10,976 bases of DNA from Deltaproteobacteria bacterium (GCA_019313725.1 JAFDAT010000079.1:1-10976); one strand, 5' to 3'; positions 1 to 7,793 are shown, counted from the stretch's first letter. The notes: a model not told the origin generated them from the sequence alone. A program made the numbers and translations.

Positions 1-1783
1 GCAAATTGAAGAATACCTGCTCCAGGCGGTTGGCCTGGGCCATGATCGGTGGTATGGATTTATCAAGATCAAGAATGATATCAATATTGTGAAGCTTGAG
101 TTGCTGTCCGATGATACCGAGTACCGCCTTGATGATGACATTTATATTGACATGCTCTTTCTTGAAATCGGGTTTGTGACCGAACTCACGCAGCAGGTTG
201 ATGATTGCAGATGCACGATCGACCTGTTCGCTGACCTTTCTGGCGACATCGATCAGTTCCGACTGCAGGTTATGATGGTTCTTTTCCATAATCATTTGCA
301 GGTACTCACTGCCCATTTTGATAGCATTCAACGGCTGGTTAAGTTCGTGGGCAATACCTGCAGACATCTGCCCGAGGGTGGTCATTTTGCTGGCCTGGAC
401 GAGTTGAGCATCTTTTTCGAGCAATTCGGTGATATCCGTTACCGCCACGATGATGGCCTGGCGCTGGTGATAGCGGGTCGGGCAGACTGTCACCCGCACG
501 TAAAACGGCTGATTGCCCTTCTTGAAGTGCTGATCCTTCAGACTGATCACGCATGCACTCAAGCGTTCTTCGGAGTTGGCCACCCCGATCTTCATTTTTT
601 CGATAAAATTTTCATCACCCGACGGCCCGAGGTCTGAGAATGGGCGACCCATGAGTTCTTTTTTACTGTAACCGTAGGTTTCCTCGGCGCTGGGGTTGGC
701 GTCCAGGATTTCAAAGCGGTCACGGTCCAATACAAATATGGGGTTAGGCCCGCTGTCAAACAGCGATCGATAATTTTTTTCTGATTCATGCAGGGCCATT
801 TCCGCCAGTTTGCGCACTGTGATGTCCAAAAAAGCCCCGGTGACAAACTCGACTTCACCATCCTCCCCATAAATAATCTGGCCGCCTTCTTCCACCCAGA
901 CGATGTTTCCGTTTTTGGATTTGAATCGGTACTCTCGAATATACATTTGATCTGTTCTGAGTGCATGCCTGAAAATATCCTTAGCATATTCGAGGTCGTC
1001 CTGGTGGACGAGGTCAAACCAGTTCATTTTGCGTGTCGAAAAATCATGCCGGGTGTATCCGGTCAAATTTTCAATTTTGTCATCAAAAAAGTCGATGTCC
1101 CCATCCAGGGAACCTTTGTAGATGACATTCGGCAGGTTACGGATGAGAAGACGGTATTTCCGTTCACTTTCCATGAGCGCTTTTTCGGACCGCTTTTGTT
1201 CGCTGACATCACGTGCGATGCACAGAAAACCCTCAACCGAACCGTACGGGCCAGACAAAGCGTTAATGGACATTCTGACGGGGATGTGTTTACCGGTTTT
1301 ATGAATGTAGGTCCACTCGTAATATTCAGGCGGCTCTTCGGCTGCATAGGCAAAAAAAAGATCCACGTCTTCTACCGGATAATCCAGCTTTTTGCTGATC
1401 AGCTGGCTGCGCATTTCAAGGTCTGTTTCCAGGTGAAAAATCAAGGGGCTCTGCCGGTCGATGACCTCCTCGGCTTTGTAACCCAGCATACTTTCGGCAC
1501 CTTTGTTGAAAACAGTGATGATTCCCTGAGGATTAGTAGCAATGATGGAAATTTGTGTGGCTGAGTCCAGTACGGTTTTGCGCTGGGCGTTGGCAACCTG
1601 AAACCGTTGCAGAACCCTTTCCGTTTCTTCAAACTGCTTGACGACCAGATCAGCTGTAATTTCGGCTGCTTTGCGTGCTTCCCGAATCTCCTGCCTCAAA
1701 ATATCGTTCTCTCTCAACAGATCCTGATAGGATTCGTATCCCAAAGCAGAGGATTTCGTTGATAAAACGGATACATTACTCAT
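1..1783 (-). CDS. Triple-PAS sensor histidine kinase, soluble, partial (C-terminus beyond window)
   Basis: Translating the minus strand from the ATG at 1783-1781 gives 594 open codons that run off the window at base 1. Residues 20-65 are charged and probably coiled coil. Three PAS domains follow, at about 72-195 (ends CIARDVSEQKR), 208-325 (ends GAFLDITVRK) and 337-452 (ends VAVTDITE). The HisKA dimerisation domain has the H-box AGIAHELNQPLNAIKMG with phospho-acceptor His479 (codon at 349-347). The HATPase domain starts with the N-box (EQVFFNL) just before the window ends, so most of the ATP-binding domain is outside. No membrane segment or signal peptide is visible, so it should be cytoplasmic. 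Its start lies only 4 nt after the hydrogenase large-subunit stop, and its Shine-Dalgarno sits inside that gene's end. By analogy with HoxJ/HupT, known H2-sensing kinases with PAS domains, it probably reads the state of the hydrogenase; that link is inferred. Kinase assignment is firm; the H2 role is likely. Confidence 0.93.
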   Translation of the reverse strand, partial: MSNVSVLSTKSSALGYESYQDLLRENDILRQEIREARKAAEITADLVVKQFEETERVLQRFQVANAQRKTVLDSATQISIIATNPQGIITVFNKGAESMLGYKAEEVIDRQSPLIFHLETDLEMRSQLISKKLDYPVEDVDLFFAYAAEEPPEYYEWTYIHKTGKHIPVRMSINALSGPYGSVEGFLCIARDVSEQKRSEKALMESERKYRLLIRNLPNVIYKGSLDGDIDFFDDKIENLTGYTRHDFSTRKMNWFDLVHQDDLEYAKDIFRHALRTDQMYIREYRFKSKNGNIVWVEEGGQIIYGEDGEVEFVTGAFLDITVRKLAEMALHESEKNYRSLFDSGPNPIFVLDRDRFEILDANPSAEETYGYSKKELMGRPFSDLGPSGDENFIEKMKIGVANSEERLSACVISLKDQHFKKGNQPFYVRVTVCPTRYHQRQAIIVAVTDITELLEKDAQLVQASKMTTLGQMSAGIAHELNQPLNAIKMGSEYLQMIMEKNHHNLQSELIDVARKVSEQVDRASAIINLLREFGHKPDFKKEHVNINVIIKAVLGIIGQQLKLHNIDIILDLDKSIPPIMAQANRLEQVFFNL

Positions 1784-1787
1784 AGGT

Positions 1788-1794
1788 TCACCTC
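1788..1794 (-). promoter_or_regulatory. Ribosome binding site of the PAS kinase, overlapping the hydrogenase stop codon
   Basis: On the minus strand GAGGTGA (1794-1788) lies 4 nt before the ATG at 1783 and contains the TGA stop of the hydrogenase large subunit. This arrangement decides the kinase start and suggests translational coupling, so kinase and large subunit would be made in a linked ratio. Confidence 0.75.
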
Positions 1795-3296
1795 AAGTCA
1801 ATCGCATGCACGGTACACACCAGGCACGGATCAAACGATCGGACAACATGATGAATCTCCAACGGGTTTTCTGGATTTTTTACCCTTGTTCCGACCAGCG
1901 CCTCCTCCCAGGGGCCCCGGACGCCATCTGCGTCACGAGGTGAGGCGTTCCAGGCGGTGGGGGTAATGATCTGGTAGGATGAAATTTTGTTGTCCTTGAT
2001 TTTAACCCAGTGCCCCAAGGCTCCTCGGGGCGCCTCAACCAAGCCGTGCCCCAATTGATTTTCTATTTCGCCGTGGTCTATGTAGTATTGCCCCGGTGTC
2101 GATATGGCGTTTTTAATACAGCGTTCAACAGCAGGAATGACGGTCGCGGCTCGGACCAGCCTGGCTAATTCCCTGAGAAATGCACTCGGGCCATCCAGCT
2201 GTATAAAATCGATAAACAGGGGGTTCGAAGAGATAACCATTTCAGCTAACGGGCCGGTTTCAGCCGGCATTCCTTTGTATCGAGGAGCCTTGGCCCAGGA
2301 ATATCTCAGATCTTCACTCCCTGTGGCATAAGGTGAACTCTGTCCCTGATAGGGATGTTGACTGGTTCCGCTGCTGGCAAACCATGAATGCGAAACATCT
2401 TCGGTAATATTTTCCTGATTCATGGAGGATAGACGATTGTCCGAAAAAAATCCTCCTACTGTTAAGGGAATCTGGCCGACCCTCGTCTGTCTTTCCGACT
2501 CGATCTCAAGGCCCGGCATCCCGAAGCTGATGAAATTGCCATGCCCCTTACCGATTTTATGCAAGCCTGCCTTGGCTGCGAAGCGGATGAAATACCCAAG
2601 GTCGCTTTTAAGGTGCGTTTCACTTTCCTTGATCCAGGAAATCAAATCGGCTTTTGTCTGAACAGCTTGCCATCTTTCAAGGTTGCAACCCAGCACCTGG
2701 TGTTCGTACCATTGTTTAAAATTATTCAGCAGATAGGCGCAGCGGTTTAATTCATTGTTGCTGGGCATGGACACGACACCTCCCGGCACCATAAAGGAGG
2801 AGTGCGGCCACTGTCCGCCGAGTATGGAGATAATTTCCAATATCCTGCGTGTCTCGTCAATGGCCTGACGCACAGAGGATCCTTCTAACGGAGCATAACG
2901 TTTTACCATATCGGCATAGAGAGGCTCTTCCTCATAAGCGGTATCGGTGAAATCGGGCATGAATAACAAAAAGGCCTGGCGGAAGTCGTTCTGGAGCATT
3001 TCCGTCATCGCGGTAATATTTCTGACCCAAGCGGCATGGCAAGGCACATCTACATTAAAATGCATATCCAAGGCACTGGCCGCGGCATATAAGTGGGACG
3101 TGCTGCAAATTCCGCAGATTCGGGGAGTTATGACCAATCCATCCAGAGGCGCACGGCCCACCATGAAATTTTCAAATCCACGGTACATGGTCCCGGCACT
3201 GCGGGCATCGATCACAACATCGTCTTCCAATTCAATCGTAATTTCCAGATCACCCTCAACCCGGTTCATCGGGTAAATTTCAATTTTGCGTGTCAT
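1788..3296 (-). CDS. [NiFe] hydrogenase large (catalytic) subunit, group 2 / sensory type
   Basis: This 502-residue protein carries the Ni-Fe(CN)2CO active site that splits or senses H2. The L1 motif RICGICSTSH supplies Cys61 and Cys64, and the L2 motif DPCLVCTVH supplies Cys491 and Cys494. NRVEGD near the N-terminus holds the conserved proton-path Glu14, and the conserved PTAWNASPRDADG block precedes L2. After His497 only five residues (AIDLR) remain. Bidirectional and uptake hydrogenases usually carry a longer peptide here that a maturation protease removes; known regulatory hydrogenases (HoxC/HupV) lack it. The ATG at 3296 follows the small-subunit stop by 11 nt with GAGG as ribosome binding site. 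The partner is the small subunit just upstream, and a PAS kinase follows 4 nt downstream, the usual setting of H2 sensors. No maturation genes (hyp) are in the window. Being a [NiFe] hydrogenase is certain; the sensory role and the subgroup (probably the histidine-kinase-linked 2c) are inferred. Confidence 0.96.
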   Translation of the reverse strand: MTRKIEIYPMNRVEGDLEITIELEDDVVIDARSAGTMYRGFENFMVGRAPLDGLVITPRICGICSTSHLYAAASALDMHFNVDVPCHAAWVRNITAMTEMLQNDFRQAFLLFMPDFTDTAYEEEPLYADMVKRYAPLEGSSVRQAIDETRRILEIISILGGQWPHSSFMVPGGVVSMPSNNELNRCAYLLNNFKQWYEHQVLGCNLERWQAVQTKADLISWIKESETHLKSDLGYFIRFAAKAGLHKIGKGHGNFISFGMPGLEIESERQTRVGQIPLTVGGFFSDNRLSSMNQENITEDVSHSWFASSGTSQHPYQGQSSPYATGSEDLRYSWAKAPRYKGMPAETGPLAEMVISSNPLFIDFIQLDGPSAFLRELARLVRAATVIPAVERCIKNAISTPGQYYIDHGEIENQLGHGLVEAPRGALGHWVKIKDNKISSYQIITPTAWNASPRDADGVRGPWEEALVGTRVKNPENPLEIHHVVRSFDPCLVCTVHAIDLR

Positions 3297-3307
3297 TCTA
3301 CCTCATC

Positions 3308-4246
3308 CTATATACCTGTTTTTCTCGTTTTCAGTCTTCGGGGGGCTGCAGCCGCGGCCATTCCCTTGTACGCCATGTAGTGGGCGCGGTTGATGCCTTC
3401 GGGGAGCTCAAGCGGAATTCCTTCGATATTGCGGGTTTCGAAGAATGGATAGGGCTGCGGAAAGTCAGGGCGGGTGCAACCAAAACAGGGGACCCCAACA
3501 CGTGTTTTAGAGGAACGCCGGTGCCAGAGCAGTTTATTGCAGGGTCCGTGGGCCAGGGGGCCATGACATCCCAGGTGAAAAAACATGCAACCTTTTTCGC
3601 CGAATCCTTTGTCCTCAACTCTGTACTCATGATACTCGTTACGCGTACAGCCCTGGTGAACCATGATGTTGTACCATTCCATAGGCGATTGGTGTTCTGT
3701 CAGATCCAGCGGTGCATCTGAGACTAACTGGGAAAGGGTCCCACCGATGATGTCATAGTGACACGGACATCCCGGCAGGTTGATCACGGGCAGGCCGCTT
3801 TTAGATTGAAACGATTCGCCGACAAAACCGCCTTTGTCCCACTTTAAAAACTGCATGCCTGTTGCTTCGATTTCACCATCGGCCCCGAACCCGCCGAAAC
3901 TGGCACATGTTCCCACGGCAATCACATACTGGGCTTGCCTTGTCAGAGCGGCGACGAGATCCTTTTTGGGCTTGCCATTGGCCAGATCATACAACCCGGT
4001 ACCACGCGGGCCACGAATGATGGCTCCCTCGATACACAGAAAGTCAAGTTGCTGACGCCCGGACAGCACGTCTTCGAGCAATTGACTCTGATCCGCCCTA
4101 TTTTTAACGGATATCGTTGGATGCCACAGAATTTCTATGTCCAATGATTTGAACAATTCGGGGAGGTTCGGAGACTCGATGTTGAACATAGACCAGGTAT
4201 CGCCACCACATCCCCCGCATTGCAGCCAGAAAAGTGTTCTTTTCAT
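3308..4246 (-). CDS. [NiFe] hydrogenase small (Fe-S electron transfer) subunit, cytoplasmic group 2 type
   Basis: This 312-residue protein would carry three Fe-S clusters in line from the active site. It starts directly with the cluster-binding domain (FWLQCGGCGGDTWS), without a Tat twin-arginine signal, so the heterodimer stays in the cytoplasm. Proximal-cluster candidates are Cys13, Cys114 and Cys160 (or Cys162 in GCPC). The second position of the usual CxxC is Asp16, and an extra Cys10 sits upstream. Distal-cluster residues are His197, Cys200, Cys220 and Cys227; medial ones are Cys236, Cys254 and Cys257, in the block SSKTRVGVPCFGC typical of HupU/HupS. The C-terminus has an Ala run and a basic tail (RRLKTRKT). 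The ATG at 4246 is preceded by GGAAGGA at a 8-nt distance. It lies 76 nt after the receiver gene and 11 nt before the large subunit. In Ralstonia HoxB the C-terminal extension contacts the kinase HoxJ; whether this tail does so is unknown. Confidence 0.95.
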   Translation of the reverse strand: MKRTLFWLQCGGCGGDTWSMFNIESPNLPELFKSLDIEILWHPTISVKNRADQSQLLEDVLSGRQQLDFLCIEGAIIRGPRGTGLYDLANGKPKKDLVAALTRQAQYVIAVGTCASFGGFGADGEIEATGMQFLKWDKGGFVGESFQSKSGLPVINLPGCPCHYDIIGGTLSQLVSDAPLDLTEHQSPMEWYNIMVHQGCTRNEYHEYRVEDKGFGEKGCMFFHLGCHGPLAHGPCNKLLWHRRSSKTRVGVPCFGCTRPDFPQPYPFFETRNIEGIPLELPEGINRAHYMAYKGMAAAAAPRRLKTRKTGI

Positions 4247-4322
4247 TATTCAAGTCCTTCCGGGATCATATTCGTCGCCAGTGCTCAGTATTTGTGAACC
4301 CCAAGGTCAGGGTAAGAGAGGT

Positions 4323-4697
4323 TCATTCTTTTTGAGGCAAGCTATCCACCGCCTTTTTGAGCACCTGTTCCAATACCTCTCGGTCTATGGGTTTGTGGAT
4401 GAAAGCTGTTGCCTTTAATTCCATGGCCTGCCTCATCAAATCCTGATCCCCATGGCCGGTCATGACGATTACCTGTACAGCAGGGTCAATCGATTTGAGT
4501 ATTTTAAGCACATCCAAGCCGTCCATTCCCGGCATTTTAATGTCTGTGAACACAATGGGTGGTCGCTCCTTTTTAAAAAGCTCAATGCCGGCGGCTGCAT
4601 TCTCCGCGGTTATCACTTCATAACCATAGGCTTCCAGAAAAAGATTGAACATGAATAGGGTCGGTTGTTCGTCATCGATGATGAGAGCTTTAAGCAT
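4323..4697 (-). CDS. Stand-alone CheY-like response regulator receiver
   Basis: The 124 residues form a single receiver domain with nothing attached. The acidic pair is Asp8/Asp9 (IIDDE), the phospho-acceptor is Asp52 in FTDIKMPGMDG, the switch Thr is Thr80 (VMTGHGD), and the conserved Lys is Lys102 (IHKP). All key residues are intact. There is no DNA-binding, cyclase or enzyme output domain, so it must act by binding another protein or as a phosphate shuttle or sink. It starts at ATG 4697, 36 nt after the stop of the RND-kinase, with AAGGA about 12 nt upstream, and sits between two kinase genes and directly before the hydrogenase. It is the only receiver in the window, hence the likely phosphorylation target of one or both kinases; that pairing is inferred from position. 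Confidence 0.94.
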   Translation of the reverse strand: MLKALIIDDEQPTLFMFNLFLEAYGYEVITAENAAAGIELFKKERPPIVFTDIKMPGMDGLDVLKILKSIDPAVQVIVMTGHGDQDLMRQAMELKATAFIHKPIDREVLEQVLKKAVDSLPQKE

Positions 4698-4733
4698 ATG
4701 CGATTTTCATCCTTCTTGAGCCCGTGGAGTTGT

Positions 4734-7733
4734 TCACGGATTGATCGGCGCAGCATAGACGGGAAATGACATGATAAAATCAGTTTGCCGACCCTGATCA
4801 CTTTTTGCCTCGAGACGGCCGCCGTAACTCTTGACAATTTCTTTGCTGATACACAGGCCCAGCCCCTTGCCAGTTCCCGATGCTTTGGTCGTAAAAAACG
4901 GCTCTGTGATTCTGTTTATCAGATGAGCGGGGATACCAATTCCATTGTCACTTACCCGGATTCTTACCCACTTTCTTTGTATGGATGTTCGGATGGAGAT
5001 TCGTGAGCCGTTCCGAATATCCTTCCGGGTTGATTTCTTTTCGGCTATTGCCTCACAGGCATTGACCAGGAGATTGAAAACGACTTCGCTAATTTTCGTA
5101 GGATGGGCATAAATATAGGGCAACGAACGATCCAAATCAAGATTTATATGGATATCCTCCATTTTCAATTGATTTTCGACCAGCACCAGTGCTTCCTGAA
5201 CAGCTTTGTTGACGTCGGTGGGTTCCTTGTTGAAGCCTGGTTTTTGACCGAAGTTCATCAACCGGCGAATAATTTCAGATACCCGGTCCACCTGTGTACC
5301 GATTTCATTTACTACTTGGGCTAAATGTTCCGTTTTAACCGCTGTGCCTTCTCGGAATTTCATTTTCAAATAATCGCTGCCCATCTTGATAACATTCAAG
5401 GGCTGGTTCAGCTCATGAACGGCAGAGCTTGAGATCCCGCTCAAGGTCGGCATCAGTTTTAAAAGATCCCAGGCTGTGACGAGTTCCACATTGAGCATCA
5501 GGGCCGGCAAGATCAGCAAATCCCCAATAACAGCAGCCAACATGGTTATGACCATCAGGAGACCGAATATCGATGTGGGTTCGAAACTGGAAAAAAGCAG
5601 TACGGCAAAACCCAGGCCAATTGAGATAGTCGTAAACAACACCGGCCGCCCGACATGCAGGATAGAATCTCTTAACGACCGATCTTTATCCAGATCCTTT
5701 TTAAACTCACGGTTGTAGCGGTACAGATAGTGGATCGTATCATCAACGGCCAGTCCAATAGCAATGCTCGCAATCAGACTTGTCACCATGGACAGGGGGA
5801 TGCCTAGCCAGCCCATAATACCGAAGTTAATAACGATCGGAAAGACATTCGGCAGGATGGCGATAAACCCGACCCTGGTAGAAAGAAAGAGAATCAACAT
5901 GATCACAAAGATGAATACCATGGTCAACGAGAAACTCTTTGCCTGGCCCCATGTCAAAAGATGACTGCTTTCCGCCGCCACCATTCCGAAACCGGTCACT
6001 TCCCATGCCGGAACTTCTGGAAAATCGGTTTTGACATGGCTAAGAATTGTGTCCCTGATGGCTAAAAAATCGCGTGAACTGGAGATGTGTGTCAAAAGTA
6101 GAATATTGGCCTTGGAATAGGCGGGATTCATAAAACGGGTCAGCATGTCGTCGCCCAGCATGGTTTTGTAGCTGTTGATCAGCATGCGAATCTCAAAACC
6201 TTCCTTGGGAATCATGTAAAAATCAGGACTGTATCGATTCGTGGCGTAGTTGACCAGTTGCATGTAGTCTGCAAAGGATATGGTTTTGTCGACCCCCGGG
6301 AGTGTTTCCAGGTACTGTTGCAGCTTTTGGATAATAGCAACGTTTTGTGGATCTTCAAAAAAATCATCCTCTCCACCGTCCATGATCACATTGATGGGAA
6401 AACTTCCGGAAAGGTCCTGGTAGATATCGTGAAAATGCCCGCTGATGGGTGTATGTGCTTTGAAAAAACCGATGGGATTGGTTTCAACACGCATGAAAAA
6501 CATGCCGACGATACCCAGCAGAACCAGGCTGACGATGGCATACAAGATGATCTTGCGATGCTTCAGATTGAGTCTCACGATGAATTCGAGGAGTTGATCT
6601 AAACCAATCCCTCCATTTTTTTTCTGAACACTTCGCAATTTTGTTTGAGGCAACAGCATAAGGGCCGCTGGAAATGCTGTGAGCAGGATGACAAGGAGGC
6701 TGAACAAACCAAAACAGGAAATCAGGGCAAACTCATGTATTGCGGGTATACGATTGACAAGCAGGGAGGTCAGACCGATGGCGGTGGTTAAGACGGTCAG
6801 AATAGTCGGTAGAAAAACTCTCTGATAGGACTCCAGAACTGCCTGGAGGCGTGAACTCGAGTTTCGACTGCAGGTCAGATAGGTCGATATGACATGCATG
6901 CAGTAGGCCGTTCCCACCGCGATTAAAAAAACCGGTACGACCATGGTCATCATGGACAAGGGGATCTGCAACCAACCCATCAGACCCATAGTCCAGATCA
7001 AAGCCGATACAACCGTTCCCAGAACTACGATAATGACCGGAATATTGCGAAAAATGACCCACAGCAGGACTGCAACTAGTAAAAGTGTTATGGGTGGCAG
7101 ACGTTTAAAATCATTCTCTGTATACCGGGCCATTGCCTGAGATACGAGTGGCATGCCAATCTGATAAGCTGTAACCGATTTTGGCGTGTTATCAATCTGG
7201 TACTGGATGTCATGAATGACACGCTCCTTATCTGCATCGACGGTCAATATAACGGTCAATATCGTTGATTTTTGATCTTCGGAGATAAGGTTCTTTTTAA
7301 ACAGGGTAACTGGTTGAATCATCTCCCTAAACTTCTGCAAATCCCATTTCCTGGACATCTCAATTGCTTTTTTGATTACCGGCAAGCTGATAACCCGTTT
7401 TACCCCTGGTATCTGCTCGATAGCACCTGACACTTCCTCGACGACGCTGAAATTCTTGGGTGTGAATATGCCGTCCGTCCTGATGACCACCCGAATGATT
7501 TCATCGGAACCGAAGACTTCCTTAAATGTATTGTACCGGGCCGTCGCGGGCAAACTGTCCACCACCATATCATAGATGGATGTACGAAATGAAATTTGGG
7601 GGATTCGCCATCCGAAAATGATCGTAATGGCAATGAAAATGAGGACGACAAGCAGCGGCTGTTTAAGCATTCTGCCCATTAAAACAGAATGGAAATTCCG
7701 GCTTAAGTCTGAATAAGTACTTTCTTGTGTCAT
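4734..7733 (-). CDS. RND-superfamily (MMPL/COG1033-like) membrane protein fused to a histidine kinase
   Basis: Read from ATG 7733 this is 999 residues. Residues 1-750 are a full RND permease-like unit: one N-terminal membrane helix (about 26-42), a large extracytoplasmic loop, five helices (about 215-362), a cytoplasmic stretch, a second helix (about 394-414), a second large loop, and five final helices (about 599-747). The 12-helix internal duplication is typical. Helix 10 carries GLAVDDTIHYLYR, characteristic of the predicted-exporter (COG1033) branch; the equivalent place in helix 4 reads AVGTAYCMHV. After a short linker comes a complete kinase: H-box VHELNQPLN with His773, N-box FNLLVNACEAI, G1 DNGIGI, F-box FFTTK and G2 GTGKGLGL. 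So the RND part probably senses or transports a membrane or periplasmic ligand and controls the kinase; no partner outer-membrane or adaptor gene is nearby. An in-frame TTG at 7793 could add 20 residues but lacks a ribosome binding site and falls in a promoter-like element. Domain calls are firm; ligand unknown. Confidence 0.93.
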   Translation of the reverse strand: MTQESTYSDLSRNFHSVLMGRMLKQPLLVVLIFIAITIIFGWRIPQISFRTSIYDMVVDSLPATARYNTFKEVFGSDEIIRVVIRTDGIFTPKNFSVVEEVSGAIEQIPGVKRVISLPVIKKAIEMSRKWDLQKFREMIQPVTLFKKNLISEDQKSTILTVILTVDADKERVIHDIQYQIDNTPKSVTAYQIGMPLVSQAMARYTENDFKRLPPITLLLVAVLLWVIFRNIPVIIVVLGTVVSALIWTMGLMGWLQIPLSMMTMVVPVFLIAVGTAYCMHVISTYLTCSRNSSSRLQAVLESYQRVFLPTILTVLTTAIGLTSLLVNRIPAIHEFALISCFGLFSLLVILLTAFPAALMLLPQTKLRSVQKKNGGIGLDQLLEFIVRLNLKHRKIILYAIVSLVLLGIVGMFFMRVETNPIGFFKAHTPISGHFHDIYQDLSGSFPINVIMDGGEDDFFEDPQNVAIIQKLQQYLETLPGVDKTISFADYMQLVNYATNRYSPDFYMIPKEGFEIRMLINSYKTMLGDDMLTRFMNPAYSKANILLLTHISSSRDFLAIRDTILSHVKTDFPEVPAWEVTGFGMVAAESSHLLTWGQAKSFSLTMVFIFVIMLILFLSTRVGFIAILPNVFPIVINFGIMGWLGIPLSMVTSLIASIAIGLAVDDTIHYLYRYNREFKKDLDKDRSLRDSILHVGRPVLFTTISIGLGFAVLLFSSFEPTSIFGLLMVITMLAAVIGDLLILPALMLNVELVTAWDLLKLMPTLSGISSSAVHELNQPLNVIKMGSDYLKMKFREGTAVKTEHLAQVVNEIGTQVDRVSEIIRRLMNFGQKPGFNKEPTDVNKAVQEALVLVENQLKMEDIHINLDLDRSLPYIYAHPTKISEVVFNLLVNACEAIAEKKSTRKDIRNGSRISIRTSIQRKWVRIRVSDNGIGIPAHLINRITEPFFTTKASGTGKGLGLCISKEIVKSYGGRLEAKSDQGRQTDFIMSFPVYAAPINP

Positions 7734-7764
7734 AGCTCTGCGTCCAAAAAGGCTGAATTCATTC

Positions 7765-7793
7765 ACTTTAGCGCTGCTTAAATGTGGTGTCAA
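7765..7793 (-). promoter_or_regulatory. Candidate sigma70 promoter of the RND-kinase/hydrogenase operon
   Basis: On the minus strand a perfect TTGACA (7793-7788) is followed after exactly 17 nt by TAAAGT (7770-7765, 4 of 6 matches to TATAAT). Transcription would begin near 7758, about 25 nt before the ATG at 7733. A weaker TATACT at 7816-7811 upstream lacks a good -35 partner. The assignment is by pattern only. Confidence 0.5.

Noticed and set aside
89..637. 182-codon plus-strand open frame opposite the kinase core
   Set aside because: It is the complement of the HisKA and third PAS region, whose motifs are unmistakable on the minus strand.
788..1564. 258-codon plus-strand open frame opposite the PAS kinase
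   Set aside because: The minus strand here codes clear PAS domains in an unbroken frame; the plus frame gives no recognisable protein and no ribosome binding site.
3290..3721. Plus-strand open frame over the hydrogenase subunit junction
   Set aside because: It covers Fe-S cysteine codons of the small subunit on the other strand and has no protein features of its own.
4722..4739. 5-bp stem (CCGTG/CACGG) overlapping the RND-kinase stop
   Set aside because: Short stem with no U-run and followed by the receiver's ribosome binding site; too weak to call a terminator.
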